Notes under the pieces: generated by a model
Told to the model about the DNA's origin: nothing
Database searches by the model: none
Seen by the model: only the letters and a program-made list of their open reading frames with translations
Shown here: positions 8,516 through 15,999 of the stretch, piece by piece
Layout of the letters: every line of letters starts with the position of its first letter
Numbering within the stretch: position 1 is the stretch's first letter
From: an uncultured Lachnospiraceae bacterium
Lineage (GTDB): Bacteria > Bacillota > Clostridia > Lachnospirales > Lachnospiraceae
Assembly: GCA_900316165.1 (NCBI GenBank)
Contig: ONBW01000017.1
Location: 1-44,545, forward strand
Direction: 5' to 3'
DNA length: 44,545 bases
Program-made: the position numbers and the translations under genes

Positions 8516-8857
8516 ATGACAGTAAGTGATAGAATATTTATGAAGATGGAAGAACTCTCTATGACCCAGAAGGAGTTTTCTGAAAAGACCGGTATTTTGC
8601 AAAGCACGATCAGCGAGTGGAAAAAGAGAAAGACAAGTCCGTTGTCTGATAAAATCATGCCAATCTGTAATGTGCTTGGAGTGACTCCCGAATGGCTTTT
8701 GGAGGGTGATGATACATCGTATTATACTGTGAAGAAGGATACAGATGCGGGAAGACTTATGGCAGATTATCAGAAATTAGATCCACATTTTCGTGAGAGG
8801 ATTCTGGGATATGCAGAGGCTATTATCGCAATGAATCAAGCTGATTCAATCTATTAG
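8516..8857 (+). CDS. XRE-family (Cro/CI-type) transcriptional regulator
   Basis: 113-aa DNA-binding protein. Residues 1-65 form an HTH_XRE domain: MTQKEFSEKTGILQSTISEWKK covers the helix-turn-helix, followed by the PLSDKIMPICNVLGVTPEWLLEG segment typical of the fold. The C-terminal 45 residues have no recognisable domain (DADYQKLDP-like helical stretch) and may mediate dimerisation. AGAAGAG lies upstream of ATG 8516 and a TATAAT at 8481-8486 could be its -10. It stands alone between a terminator and the flavoprotein gene, with no phage or toxin partner. Target unknown; the adjacent flavoprotein gene or itself are the natural candidates. Confidence 0.85.
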   Translation: MTVSDRIFMKMEELSMTQKEFSEKTGILQSTISEWKKRKTSPLSDKIMPICNVLGVTPEWLLEGDDTSYYTVKKDTDAGRLMADYQKLDPHFRERILGYAEAIIAMNQADSIY

Positions 8858-8868
8858 GATAATTATAA

Positions 8869-8897
8869 TGGACTATTATCCACTTACGTGCTATAAT
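8869..8897 (+). promoter_or_regulatory. Promoter giving a leaderless flavoprotein mRNA
   Basis: TGGACT (8869-8874), 17-bp spacer, TATAAT (8892-8897). ATG 8905 begins only 8 nt after the -10, so the transcript would start at or next to the start codon. No ribosome site is visible. Confidence 0.6.
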
Positions 8898-8904
8898 CTC
8901 TCCC

Positions 8905-10776
8905 ATGAGCATTAGAATAGATCAGATCAAAATAAAGCCGGAGCATGACAGCCGCGAGTTTCTTATGAGAGAGGTGGCTGGGCGGCTTCATATATCAGAA
9001 AAAGACATCACGGACCTTCGTATCTTAAAGAAATCAATTGATGCGAGGAAGAAGCCTGATGTCTTTTTGTTGTATCAGGTTTCGGTTGATGTTAGCTGCA
9101 ATGAGGGTAGAATCCTTAAGAACTGCCGTATCAAAAATATTTTTCCCTATAAAGAAACCAGATATCAATTAAAAAGATTTGTCTTGCATGATGCGAAAGG
9201 AAGTAATTCTCTTAAAAAAAGAGTTGTCTCGCATGATGCAAAAGGAAGTAATTCTCTTGATATCGGAAAACGCAGTTCTGATGATGCAGATGGTGAGCCT
9301 TCTTTTGATGTTAATGGACGTTTTTTGTCAGATCAGAAGAAACGTCCTGTAATAGTAGGACTTGGGCCTGCCGGGCTTTTTGCCGGGCTTATTCTTTCTG
9401 AAGCAGGACTTTGTCCGATAATCATTGAACGTGGTAAGCCTGCGTCAGAGCGAAGAGAGGATGTCGAGAATTTTTTCGAGACAGGTATCTTGGTGCCGGA
9501 TTCAAATGTACAGTTTGGTGAAGGTGGAGCTGGTACTTTTTCAGATGGGAAGCTCAATACAGGAGTACATGATAAGAATGGCAGGAATCACTTTGTTCTC
9601 GAAACCTTCGTCAAGTATGGTGCTCCGTCTGAAATTCTCTATGAGGCTAAGCCTCATATCGGAACTGACAGGCTGATAGAGGTTGTTTCGAATATCAGAA
9701 AAGCCATTATCGAGAAGGGTGGAGAAGTCAGATTTAATACGAAGATGACAAGACTTTGTGTGGAGAATGGTCAGGTCACAGGAATTATTACTGAACGGAC
9801 ACCTGAGACTTTTGGCAAATCAAATGATACACGTAATTATATTTCAGTTGATGCTACATTACAGGAATCAGATAATCCGCAGATTGAGTCGGATTTTCAG
9901 AAATCAGATGATTCTTGTGTTTCTAATTCTGCAGAGTTTATAGATACGGACACTGTGATACTCGCTATCGGTCACTCGGCTCGTGATACTTTTCGCATGC
10001 TTTACGACGAAAAGATTCCTATGAGCGCGAAGCAGTTCGCTATGGGATTTCGAATCGAGCATCCGCAGAGCTTTATCAATGAGTCACAGTACGGCAGAGA
10101 GGCTGCTAAGTATCTGCCGGCGGCTCCATACAAGCTCGCTTACTCAAAGGGCGAGAGGGGAGTATATTCATTCTGTATGTGTCCGGGTGGCTTTGTAGTA
10201 AACGCTTCATCTGAGGAGGGGTATCTGGCTGTAAACGGCATGAGCAACTACGGCCGTGACTCGACAAACGCGAACTCGGCTATTGTGGTTGCTGTTGGCG
10301 CAGGTGAGTATGACTTGAACGATCCACTTGGCGCTATTGAGTACCAGAGAAGTATCGAGAAGAGGGCCTATGACCTATGTCAGGGTAAAATTCCGCAGCA
10401 GCTCTATGGGGATTTTAAGGATAACAGGGAGAGCAAGTCATATGGTGATTTCGAGTCGCTGACAAAGGGGGCTCATGCTTTTTTAAATCTACGCGGCATC
10501 TATTCTCCTGAAATAGAGCAGGCTTTTATAAAGGGCATGGACTTTTTTGATAGGCGAATTCACGGTTTTGCCAGGTATGATGCGATTCTTAGCGGTGTGG
10601 AAAGCCGTACTTCAAGCCCTGTCAGGATTCCACGTGATGAGACTTTCCAGTCTTCTATTCATGGTTTATATCCATGTGGAGAGGGCGCCGGTTACGCAGG
10701 AGGTATCACATCGGCTGCAATCGATGGAATCAAGGTCGCAGAGGCAGTAATTGGTCCTGATGCTGATGAATTCTGA
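8905..10776 (+). CDS. FAD-dependent dehydrogenase, COG2509 type
   Basis: 623-aa NAD(P)/FAD-dependent oxidoreductase of the uncharacterised 'FAD-dependent dehydrogenase' group. The N-terminal 85 residues form the usual small domain containing KKSIDARKKPDVFLLYQV. The Rossmann FAD motif VGLGPAGLFAGL starts near residue 151, with the family blocks NVQFGEGGAGTFSDGKL, FCMCPGGFVVNASSEEG and the C-terminal LYPCGEGAGYAGGI. Two inserts are unusual. Residues about 90-148 contain a 15-residue tandem repeat (HDAKGSNSL twice, 45-bp period at 9186 and 9231). Residues about 293-345 are Ser/Asp-rich and low-complexity. The homologues I know lack these. It has no ribosome site and a -10 box 7 nt upstream. Substrate unknown. 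Confidence 0.85.
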   Translation: MSIRIDQIKIKPEHDSREFLMREVAGRLHISEKDITDLRILKKSIDARKKPDVFLLYQVSVDVSCNEGRILKNCRIKNIFPYKETRYQLKRFVLHDAKGSNSLKKRVVSHDAKGSNSLDIGKRSSDDADGEPSFDVNGRFLSDQKKRPVIVGLGPAGLFAGLILSEAGLCPIIIERGKPASERREDVENFFETGILVPDSNVQFGEGGAGTFSDGKLNTGVHDKNGRNHFVLETFVKYGAPSEILYEAKPHIGTDRLIEVVSNIRKAIIEKGGEVRFNTKMTRLCVENGQVTGIITERTPETFGKSNDTRNYISVDATLQESDNPQIESDFQKSDDSCVSNSAEFIDTDTVILAIGHSARDTFRMLYDEKIPMSAKQFAMGFRIEHPQSFINESQYGREAAKYLPAAPYKLAYSKGERGVYSFCMCPGGFVVNASSEEGYLAVNGMSNYGRDSTNANSAIVVAVGAGEYDLNDPLGAIEYQRSIEKRAYDLCQGKIPQQLYGDFKDNRESKSYGDFESLTKGAHAFLNLRGIYSPEIEQAFIKGMDFFDRRIHGFARYDAILSGVESRTSSPVRIPRDETFQSSIHGLYPCGEGAGYAGGITSAAIDGIKVAEAVIGPDADEF

Positions 10777-10793
10777 GACTCTCTTGTCCTTAA

Positions 10794-11210
10794 TTCCGTA
10801 CCAAATGTTGTTTTTTGCTAGATGGTACGGAAAGCAAGAGAAAATTCGTGGTGGAATTCCGTACCTGAAGATAGAAAAAGCTAGATGGTACGGAAATCAA
10901 GAGAAAACAAGCTGCGGAATTCCGTACCAAATGGCTTGAAATGTTAAATGGTACGGAAATCAAGAGAAAACAAGCTGTGGAATTCCGTACCAAATGCTAG
11001 AAAATGTTAAATGGTACGGAAATCAAGAGAAAACAAGCTGTGGAATTCCGTACTAAAAGGCTTGAAATGTTAAATGGTACGGAAAACAAGAGATAACGAG
11101 CAACAAATTTCCGTACCATATACTAAAAAATGTCAAATGGTACGGAAATTATGTCATTTCAGGCGGGAGGCTTCCGTACCAAACGTCAAAAAGTGCGAAA
11201 TGGTACGGAA
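10794..11210 (+). repeat. Seven-unit 63-bp palindromic repeat array
   Basis: Two inverted 10-mers alternate without a single indel. Arm A, TTCCGTACCA, is at 10794, 10857, 10920, 10983, 11046, 11109 and 11172. Its complement arm B, TGGTACGGAA, is at 10823, 10886, 10949, 11012, 11075, 11138 and 11201. A-to-B gaps are always 19 nt, B-to-A gaps always 24 nt, so the period is exactly 63 bp. All seven B arms are identical; A2 and A5 each differ by one base. Gap sequences are nearly identical in units 2-4 and diverge elsewhere. The array fills most of the gap between the flavoprotein gene and mutL. It can be read as DNA sites, RNA hairpins, or tandem 20-codon ORFs. Function unknown. Confidence 0.93.
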
Positions 11211-11271
11211 ACGGGGCGAAATTATAGTAACTTCTGGCTTCGCGAAGCCCGGAAAGAGACTTGGCATTTAA
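10822..11271 (+). other. Tandem 20-codon micro-ORFs within the 63-bp array
   Basis: On the plus strand each unit from ATG 10822, 10885, 10948 and 11011 reads MVRK, eight variable codons, then NSVP or NSVL, about four more codons, Cys (Ser in the first) and a stop, immediately followed by the next ATG (TAAATG or TAGATG). In the units starting 11074 and 11137 the stop codon is replaced (TAA to CAA or GAA). Three units then fuse into a 65-codon ORF ending at 11271. No ribosome site is seen. Translation is unproven; the frame could simply follow from a period divisible by three. Confidence 0.3.
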
Positions 11272-11373
11272 AAATCTGAGTGTAAGATGTTCAAAATGAC
11301 TAATGGATAGCTGTGTGAAGTTATAGTAACTTCTGGCTCCGCGAAGCCCGGAGAGATGCCGGGCGTTTGAAAA
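11218..11373 (+). repeat. Pair of 57-bp palindromic direct repeats before mutL
   Basis: Copy 1 (11218-11273) and copy 2 (11317-11373) share a stretch opening with TTATAGTAACTTCTGGCT and are offset by 99 bp. Each contains GGCTTCGCGAAGCC or a one-base variant (perfect 14-bp palindrome at 11236-11249 in copy 1). Copy 2 adds a stem GCCCGG (11346-11351)/CCGGGC (11359-11364). They look like small REP-type elements; terminator activity is possible but there is no clean T-run. Confidence 0.75.
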
Positions 11374-11376
11374 CTT

Positions 11377-11405
11377 TTGAGTATACAAGGCAAATGGGTT
11401 ATAAT
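11377..11405 (+). promoter_or_regulatory. mutL promoter
   Basis: TTGAGT (11377-11382), 17-bp spacer, perfect TATAAT (11400-11405). ATG 11414 is 9 nt after the -10, so mutL mRNA is probably leaderless or has a leader of 1-3 nt. No ribosome site is present. Confidence 0.7.
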
Positions 11406-11413
11406 ACTTTGCT

Positions 11414-13363
11414 ATGAGAGAGATTAAAGAACTAGACCAAAGCGTAATTGATAAAATAGCGGCTGGTGAGGTGGTTGAGCGTCCGGCCTCTGTCATAAAG
11501 GAGCTGACTGAGAATGCGATTGATGCTGGGGCCACAGCCATTTCTGTAGAGATAGAGGGCGGCGGAATAGATCTGATCCGCGTTACCGATAATGGAAGCG
11601 GGATTCCGGAGGACCAGATTGAGACTGCGTTCTTAAGGCACGCTACAAGCAAACTTCGCACTGCTGAGGAACTCAGCTCTATCGGATCCTTAGGCTTTAG
11701 AGGCGAGGCACTTTCCTCTATTGCGGCTGTCTCAAAGGTAGAGGTCTTTACGAAGACAGAGGACGAGATAGCTGGCTGTCACTATATAATAGAGGGTGGA
11801 AAAGAGATAGAAAAGCAGTCGAAGGCAGCGCCGGATGGCACTACTTTTATAGTCAGATCACTTTTCTACAATACACCTGCCAGAAGAAAATTCCTGAAGA
11901 GTCCTACGACAGAGGGAAACTATATAAGAGACCTATTAGAAAAGCTTGCGCTATCACACCCAGATATAGCGTTTAAGTTTCGCACTAACAGGGCAGATAA
12001 GTTCATTACTGTAGGTGACGGAAAGCTTCTTGACGCGGTTTACTGTGTCTATGGCAGGTCTATAGCAAATCACCTGATTGCGGTAGACAGCTACGAGGAG
12101 GGAATCCACATCACGGGTTTCCTGGGGAAGAGCGAGCTGAACCGTGGAAACCGGACGATGGAGATTTTTTTCGTAAACCAGAGGCTTGTAAAAAGCCAGC
12201 TGCTCTCGAAGGCCTTGGAAGCAGGTGGAGAAGGTTTCGTGATGAAGCACCAGTATCCGTTTGCGATACTTTTCTTAGATTTTGACAGGGCTCTTGTAGA
12301 TGTGAATGTGCACCCGACAAAGCAGGAGGTCAGATTCTTAGATGAGCCGCTTGTCTATAAGCTTGTCTCAGAGACAGTCCACAACGCTTATTCAGGTGGA
12401 GATACAGTAAGAGATACTTCGGATTTCACGAAGGAAGCGAAGGCGCAGGAGTCTAAGAAGGAAGATTTAAGACAGAACGCTCCAGAGCCTTTTGAGAAGC
12501 AGAGACTTTCGCAAATAAAAGAAGCAATAACGCACCAGATAGCGAACGACTCTCCATATGAGAGAAAATATGACAGAAACAGCGTTGACAGGTTCCTCTC
12601 GGATAGAAGGAGTACACTTTCAGAAGAATCTCCAAATGCCACCCCATCTGGCAATTTCCCAGGTGAGAATCCATACGATAAGCCTGCTGCCGCTGAGGAT
12701 GACAGTGCCTTTGACGCGCCTCTGCGGAAAGAGACGATAGGAAAGCAGTACGAGCAGACAGCCTTTATCTCAAAGGAGTCTGCGATAAACCACAGGCTTA
12801 TAGGACTCGCGTTTGATACCTACTGGATTTTTGAGTATAACGATGCACTTTTCTTAGTAGATCAGCATGCAGCACATGAGAAGGTCAACTACGAGAGGCT
12901 GATGCGCCACCTGAAGGATCGTGAAATGACGTCTGAGATGATATCGCCATCAATCGTGATAAGTCTTACAGGGCAGGAAAAGCAGAGCGTATTTGATCAT
13001 ATAGACGCGTTTGAGGATCTGGGATTTCGGATTTCGGATTTTGGCGAGAACGAGGTGGCACTCGAGGCAGTGCCGGGAAATCTACTTGATATCGACCCGA
13101 GGGAGCTCTTTACGAATGTGCTTCAGGGAATAGACGACTGGAGCAGAGAGAAGGTCCCGCAGATAGTCCGTGAAAAAATAGCTTCAATGTCATGTAAGGC
13201 TGCTGTCAAGGGAAATCAGCCGATTTCCGCGACAGAGATGGATAATCTTTTTATGGAAATGATGCAGGCCGACGAGCCTTATCACTGCCCACACGGCAGA
13301 CCTACAGTGGTGCGGATATCGAAGGAAGAGCTTGACAGACGATTTAGAAGGATAGTGAACTGA
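11414..13363 (+). CDS. mutL: DNA mismatch repair protein MutL
   Basis: GHKL ATPase that links MutS mismatch recognition to strand incision, 649 aa. The N-terminal ATPase has the conserved blocks IAAGEVVERPASVIKEL, ENAIDAGA, DNGSGI, RHATSK and GFRGEALSSI. A low-conservation linker (about residues 330-450) separates it from the C-terminal domain. That domain carries the endonuclease/zinc motif DQHAAHEKVNYE (Asp483) plus SCKAAVKG and CPHGRPT, as in MutL of bacteria lacking MutH. The start MREIKELDQSVIDKI matches the family. The gene follows the repeat region and its own promoter; its stop overlaps the mutS start by one base (TGATG), so the two are coupled. Confidence 0.97.
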   Translation: MREIKELDQSVIDKIAAGEVVERPASVIKELTENAIDAGATAISVEIEGGGIDLIRVTDNGSGIPEDQIETAFLRHATSKLRTAEELSSIGSLGFRGEALSSIAAVSKVEVFTKTEDEIAGCHYIIEGGKEIEKQSKAAPDGTTFIVRSLFYNTPARRKFLKSPTTEGNYIRDLLEKLALSHPDIAFKFRTNRADKFITVGDGKLLDAVYCVYGRSIANHLIAVDSYEEGIHITGFLGKSELNRGNRTMEIFFVNQRLVKSQLLSKALEAGGEGFVMKHQYPFAILFLDFDRALVDVNVHPTKQEVRFLDEPLVYKLVSETVHNAYSGGDTVRDTSDFTKEAKAQESKKEDLRQNAPEPFEKQRLSQIKEAITHQIANDSPYERKYDRNSVDRFLSDRRSTLSEESPNATPSGNFPGENPYDKPAAAEDDSAFDAPLRKETIGKQYEQTAFISKESAINHRLIGLAFDTYWIFEYNDALFLVDQHAAHEKVNYERLMRHLKDREMTSEMISPSIVISLTGQEKQSVFDHIDAFEDLGFRISDFGENEVALEAVPGNLLDIDPRELFTNVLQGIDDWSREKVPQIVREKIASMSCKAAVKGNQPISATEMDNLFMEMMQADEPYHCPHGRPTVVRISKEELDRRFRRIVN

Positions 13364-15999
13364 TGTCAGAATTATCTCCTATGATGCAGGAGTATCTAAA
13401 TACAAAGGAACAGTACAAGGACTGCATACTTTTTTACAGGCTCGGTGATTTTTACGAGATGTTCTTTGATGACGCAAAGCTCGTCTCAAAGGAACTAGAC
13501 CTTACGCTTACAGGGAAAAACTGCGGAATGGAAGAGAGGGCGCCGATGTGCGGCGTCCCGTTTCATGCTGTGGACACTTATCTGACTAAGCTGGTAAGAA
13601 ACGGGCATAAGGTTGCCATCTGTGAGCAGCTCGAAGACCCGAAGGAAGCCAAGGGACTGGTAAAGCGCGGTGTCATAAGAATCGTAACTCCAGGTACAGA
13701 CCTTTCGAGCGGAGAAAGTGACGGCTCGAATAATTACATTGCAGCCATCTACAAGGATAAAAAGTCATACGGCCTTGCCTTTGCCGATGTATCGACCGGG
13801 GATTTCTATACGACGGAGACCTCTGATATGTCAAAGGTAATAGATGAGGTGCAGAAATACGACCCGTCTGAGTTTATCTATAACAGTGTGTTTTGTGATG
13901 AGCAGCCAGATTTTATAGCTGATCAGACTGCAAAAAAGAAGCTCTGCTCAGAGGCAGACCGGTCTTATTTTTTAATGGAAAATGCAGAGGAAGTCTTAAA
14001 GCGACACTTCAAGGTCTATTCGACCGCGGCCTTAGGACTCGATGGAACTCCGGCTTCGCTTATCGCAAGTGGTGCACTTACTGCATACCTATTAGATACG
14101 CAGATGAATGACCTCTCACATATGAACGAGATTCATCCGTATTCTATCGGCAGGTACTTAGTCATCGACCATTCGACCTATAGGAACTTAGAGCTTACTG
14201 AGACGATGCGCGAGAAGGAAAAGCGCGGTTCGCTGCTTTGGGTACTAGATCACACTAAGACAGCGATGGGAGCAAGGAAGCTTAAGAATATGATAGAGCA
14301 TCCTTTGCTTGATGTCGCTGAGATAAACGGCAGGCTTGATGCGATAGATGAACTCAGCGCTTCGATGGTAGACCGCGAGGAGATAAGAGAGTATCTGTCC
14401 GGAATCTATGACCTGCTGCGTCTTCTGATGAAATTCTCGTATAAGAGCGCTAACCCGAGGGACCTCTTAGCGTTTAAGGATTCGATAAAGCCACTAGGCC
14501 CTATAAAGAATATCCTGTCCGGATTTAACTCAGATCTCCTTAAGAGGCTCGCAGACGAGATTGATCCGATGGATGATTTACGTGACCTTCTTGAGGCTGC
14601 GATAGATGAGGATGCGCCAGCGACGGTTCACGATGCGGGAATCCTGAAGGATGGCTTTGATGAGGAGGCCGATAAGCTTCGCAAGGCAAAGACAGAGGGC
14701 AAGCAGTGGCTTTCAGACTTAGAGGCAAAGGAGAGGGAACGCACAGGAATCTCGAAGCTTAAGATCAAGTACAACAAGGTCTTCGGATACTTTATCGAGG
14801 TGAGCAATGCCTATAAGGACAGCGTTCCTGACGACTACATCAGAAAGCAGACCTTGGTAAACGGCGAGAGGTTCTACACGAGTGAGCTGAAGGAACTTGA
14901 GAATACAATCCTTGGCGCACAGGATAAGCTCGTATCCTTAGAGCATGAGATATTTGATCAGATCCTTGAAAAACTAAACGACTCCGCCATAAGAATCCAA
15001 AAGACTGCTGAGGCCATAAGCCTTTTAGATGTCTTAGCCTCAGTTTCTGATGTCTCACAGAAGAATCACTACGTAAGGCCTCACATAAATGAAAATGGCG
15101 TCATAGATATAAAGGGCGGCCGTCACCCGGTTGTTGAAAAAATGATTCCTGACGGATCGTTTATCGCAAATGACACCTATCTGGATGATGAGGATTTCTC
15201 AACAGCTATTATCACAGGCCCGAACATGGCAGGCAAGTCGACATATATGAGGCAGACTGCGCTTATAGTTCTTATGGCTCAGTGCGGCTTTTTTGTGCCG
15301 GCGGATTCAGCTGATATCGGAATCTGCGACAGGATTTTTACAAGAGTAGGTGCAAGCGACGACTTAGCGAGTGGCCAGTCGACCTTTATGGTAGAGATGA
15401 ACGAGGTCGCCAATATCCTTAAGAATGCTACGAAAAAGAGTCTTGTTATACTCGATGAGATAGGACGTGGAACCAGCACCTTTGACGGCCTCTCAATCGC
15501 GCAGGCGGTAGTAGAATATGTAACCGACAAGGATAAGATAGGCGCTAAAACCTTATTTGCGACGCACTACCATGAGCTTACCTCACTTGAGGGAAGGCTT
15601 CCAGGCGTGCACAACTACTGCGTCGCGGTAAAGGAAGAGGGAAAAGATGTTACTTTTCTTAGAAAAATAGTTCCCGGCGAGGCCGACAGAAGCTACGGAA
15701 TCGAGGTAGCAAAGCTGGCTGGTGTGCCGGCTCCGGTACTGCGCCGCGCCAGAAATATCTCAAAGAAACTTGAGAGAGAGGACTTCGAGAACAAGGCTTC
15801 ATCAAAGAAGGCCGATGAAAATATCGAGGGCCAGATCTCATTTGCGGATATTTTTAAAGAGCCTGAAGAACCTAAAGACGACGGCAGAAAAGACGAATTT
15901 GTAAACGAGATAAAGAGCATAGATGTAAACAGCATGACGCCTATCGAGGCGATGAACAAGCTATTTGAACTGAAGGAAAAAGCAGATGGAATTGATTGA
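13363..15999 (+). CDS. mutS: DNA mismatch repair protein MutS
   Basis: Mismatch recognition ATPase, 878 aa, usual length for MutS1. The N-terminal domain begins SPMMQEYLNTKEQYKDCILFY-like and carries the mismatch-stacking motif GDFYEMF near residue 27. Connector, lever/clamp and ATPase domains follow. The Walker A is GPNMAGKST near residue 619, with the downstream blocks DDLASGQSTFMVEM, LDEIGRGTSTFDG and ATHYHELTSL. The C-terminus has the usual short dimerisation helix region (SMTPIEAMNKLFELK). Its order downstream of mutL is reversed from the more common mutS-mutL. The last 14 nt overlap the next gene. Confidence 0.97.
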   Translation: MSELSPMMQEYLNTKEQYKDCILFYRLGDFYEMFFDDAKLVSKELDLTLTGKNCGMEERAPMCGVPFHAVDTYLTKLVRNGHKVAICEQLEDPKEAKGLVKRGVIRIVTPGTDLSSGESDGSNNYIAAIYKDKKSYGLAFADVSTGDFYTTETSDMSKVIDEVQKYDPSEFIYNSVFCDEQPDFIADQTAKKKLCSEADRSYFLMENAEEVLKRHFKVYSTAALGLDGTPASLIASGALTAYLLDTQMNDLSHMNEIHPYSIGRYLVIDHSTYRNLELTETMREKEKRGSLLWVLDHTKTAMGARKLKNMIEHPLLDVAEINGRLDAIDELSASMVDREEIREYLSGIYDLLRLLMKFSYKSANPRDLLAFKDSIKPLGPIKNILSGFNSDLLKRLADEIDPMDDLRDLLEAAIDEDAPATVHDAGILKDGFDEEADKLRKAKTEGKQWLSDLEAKERERTGISKLKIKYNKVFGYFIEVSNAYKDSVPDDYIRKQTLVNGERFYTSELKELENTILGAQDKLVSLEHEIFDQILEKLNDSAIRIQKTAEAISLLDVLASVSDVSQKNHYVRPHINENGVIDIKGGRHPVVEKMIPDGSFIANDTYLDDEDFSTAIITGPNMAGKSTYMRQTALIVLMAQCGFFVPADSADIGICDRIFTRVGASDDLASGQSTFMVEMNEVANILKNATKKSLVILDEIGRGTSTFDGLSIAQAVVEYVTDKDKIGAKTLFATHYHELTSLEGRLPGVHNYCVAVKEEGKDVTFLRKIVPGEADRSYGIEVAKLAGVPAPVLRRARNISKKLEREDFENKASSKKADENIEGQISFADIFKEPEEPKDDGRKDEFVNEIKSIDVNSMTPIEAMNKLFELKEKADGID

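Noticed and set aside
10790-10993. 67-codon minus-strand frame through the 63-bp array
   Set aside because: The arms are inverted, so both strands show MVR-type peptides; without other evidence it is a mirror of the plus-strand reading.
10794-11210. CRISPR or TIGR-type guide array
   Set aside because: Only 10-bp arms are conserved; the intervening sequences resemble each other in several units, and no cas or Nop-domain gene is nearby.
11149-11661. 170-codon open frame on the minus strand
   Set aside because: It overlaps the mutL start, its promoter and both repeat pairs, and has no start signal; an artefact of repeats with periods of 63 and 99 bp.
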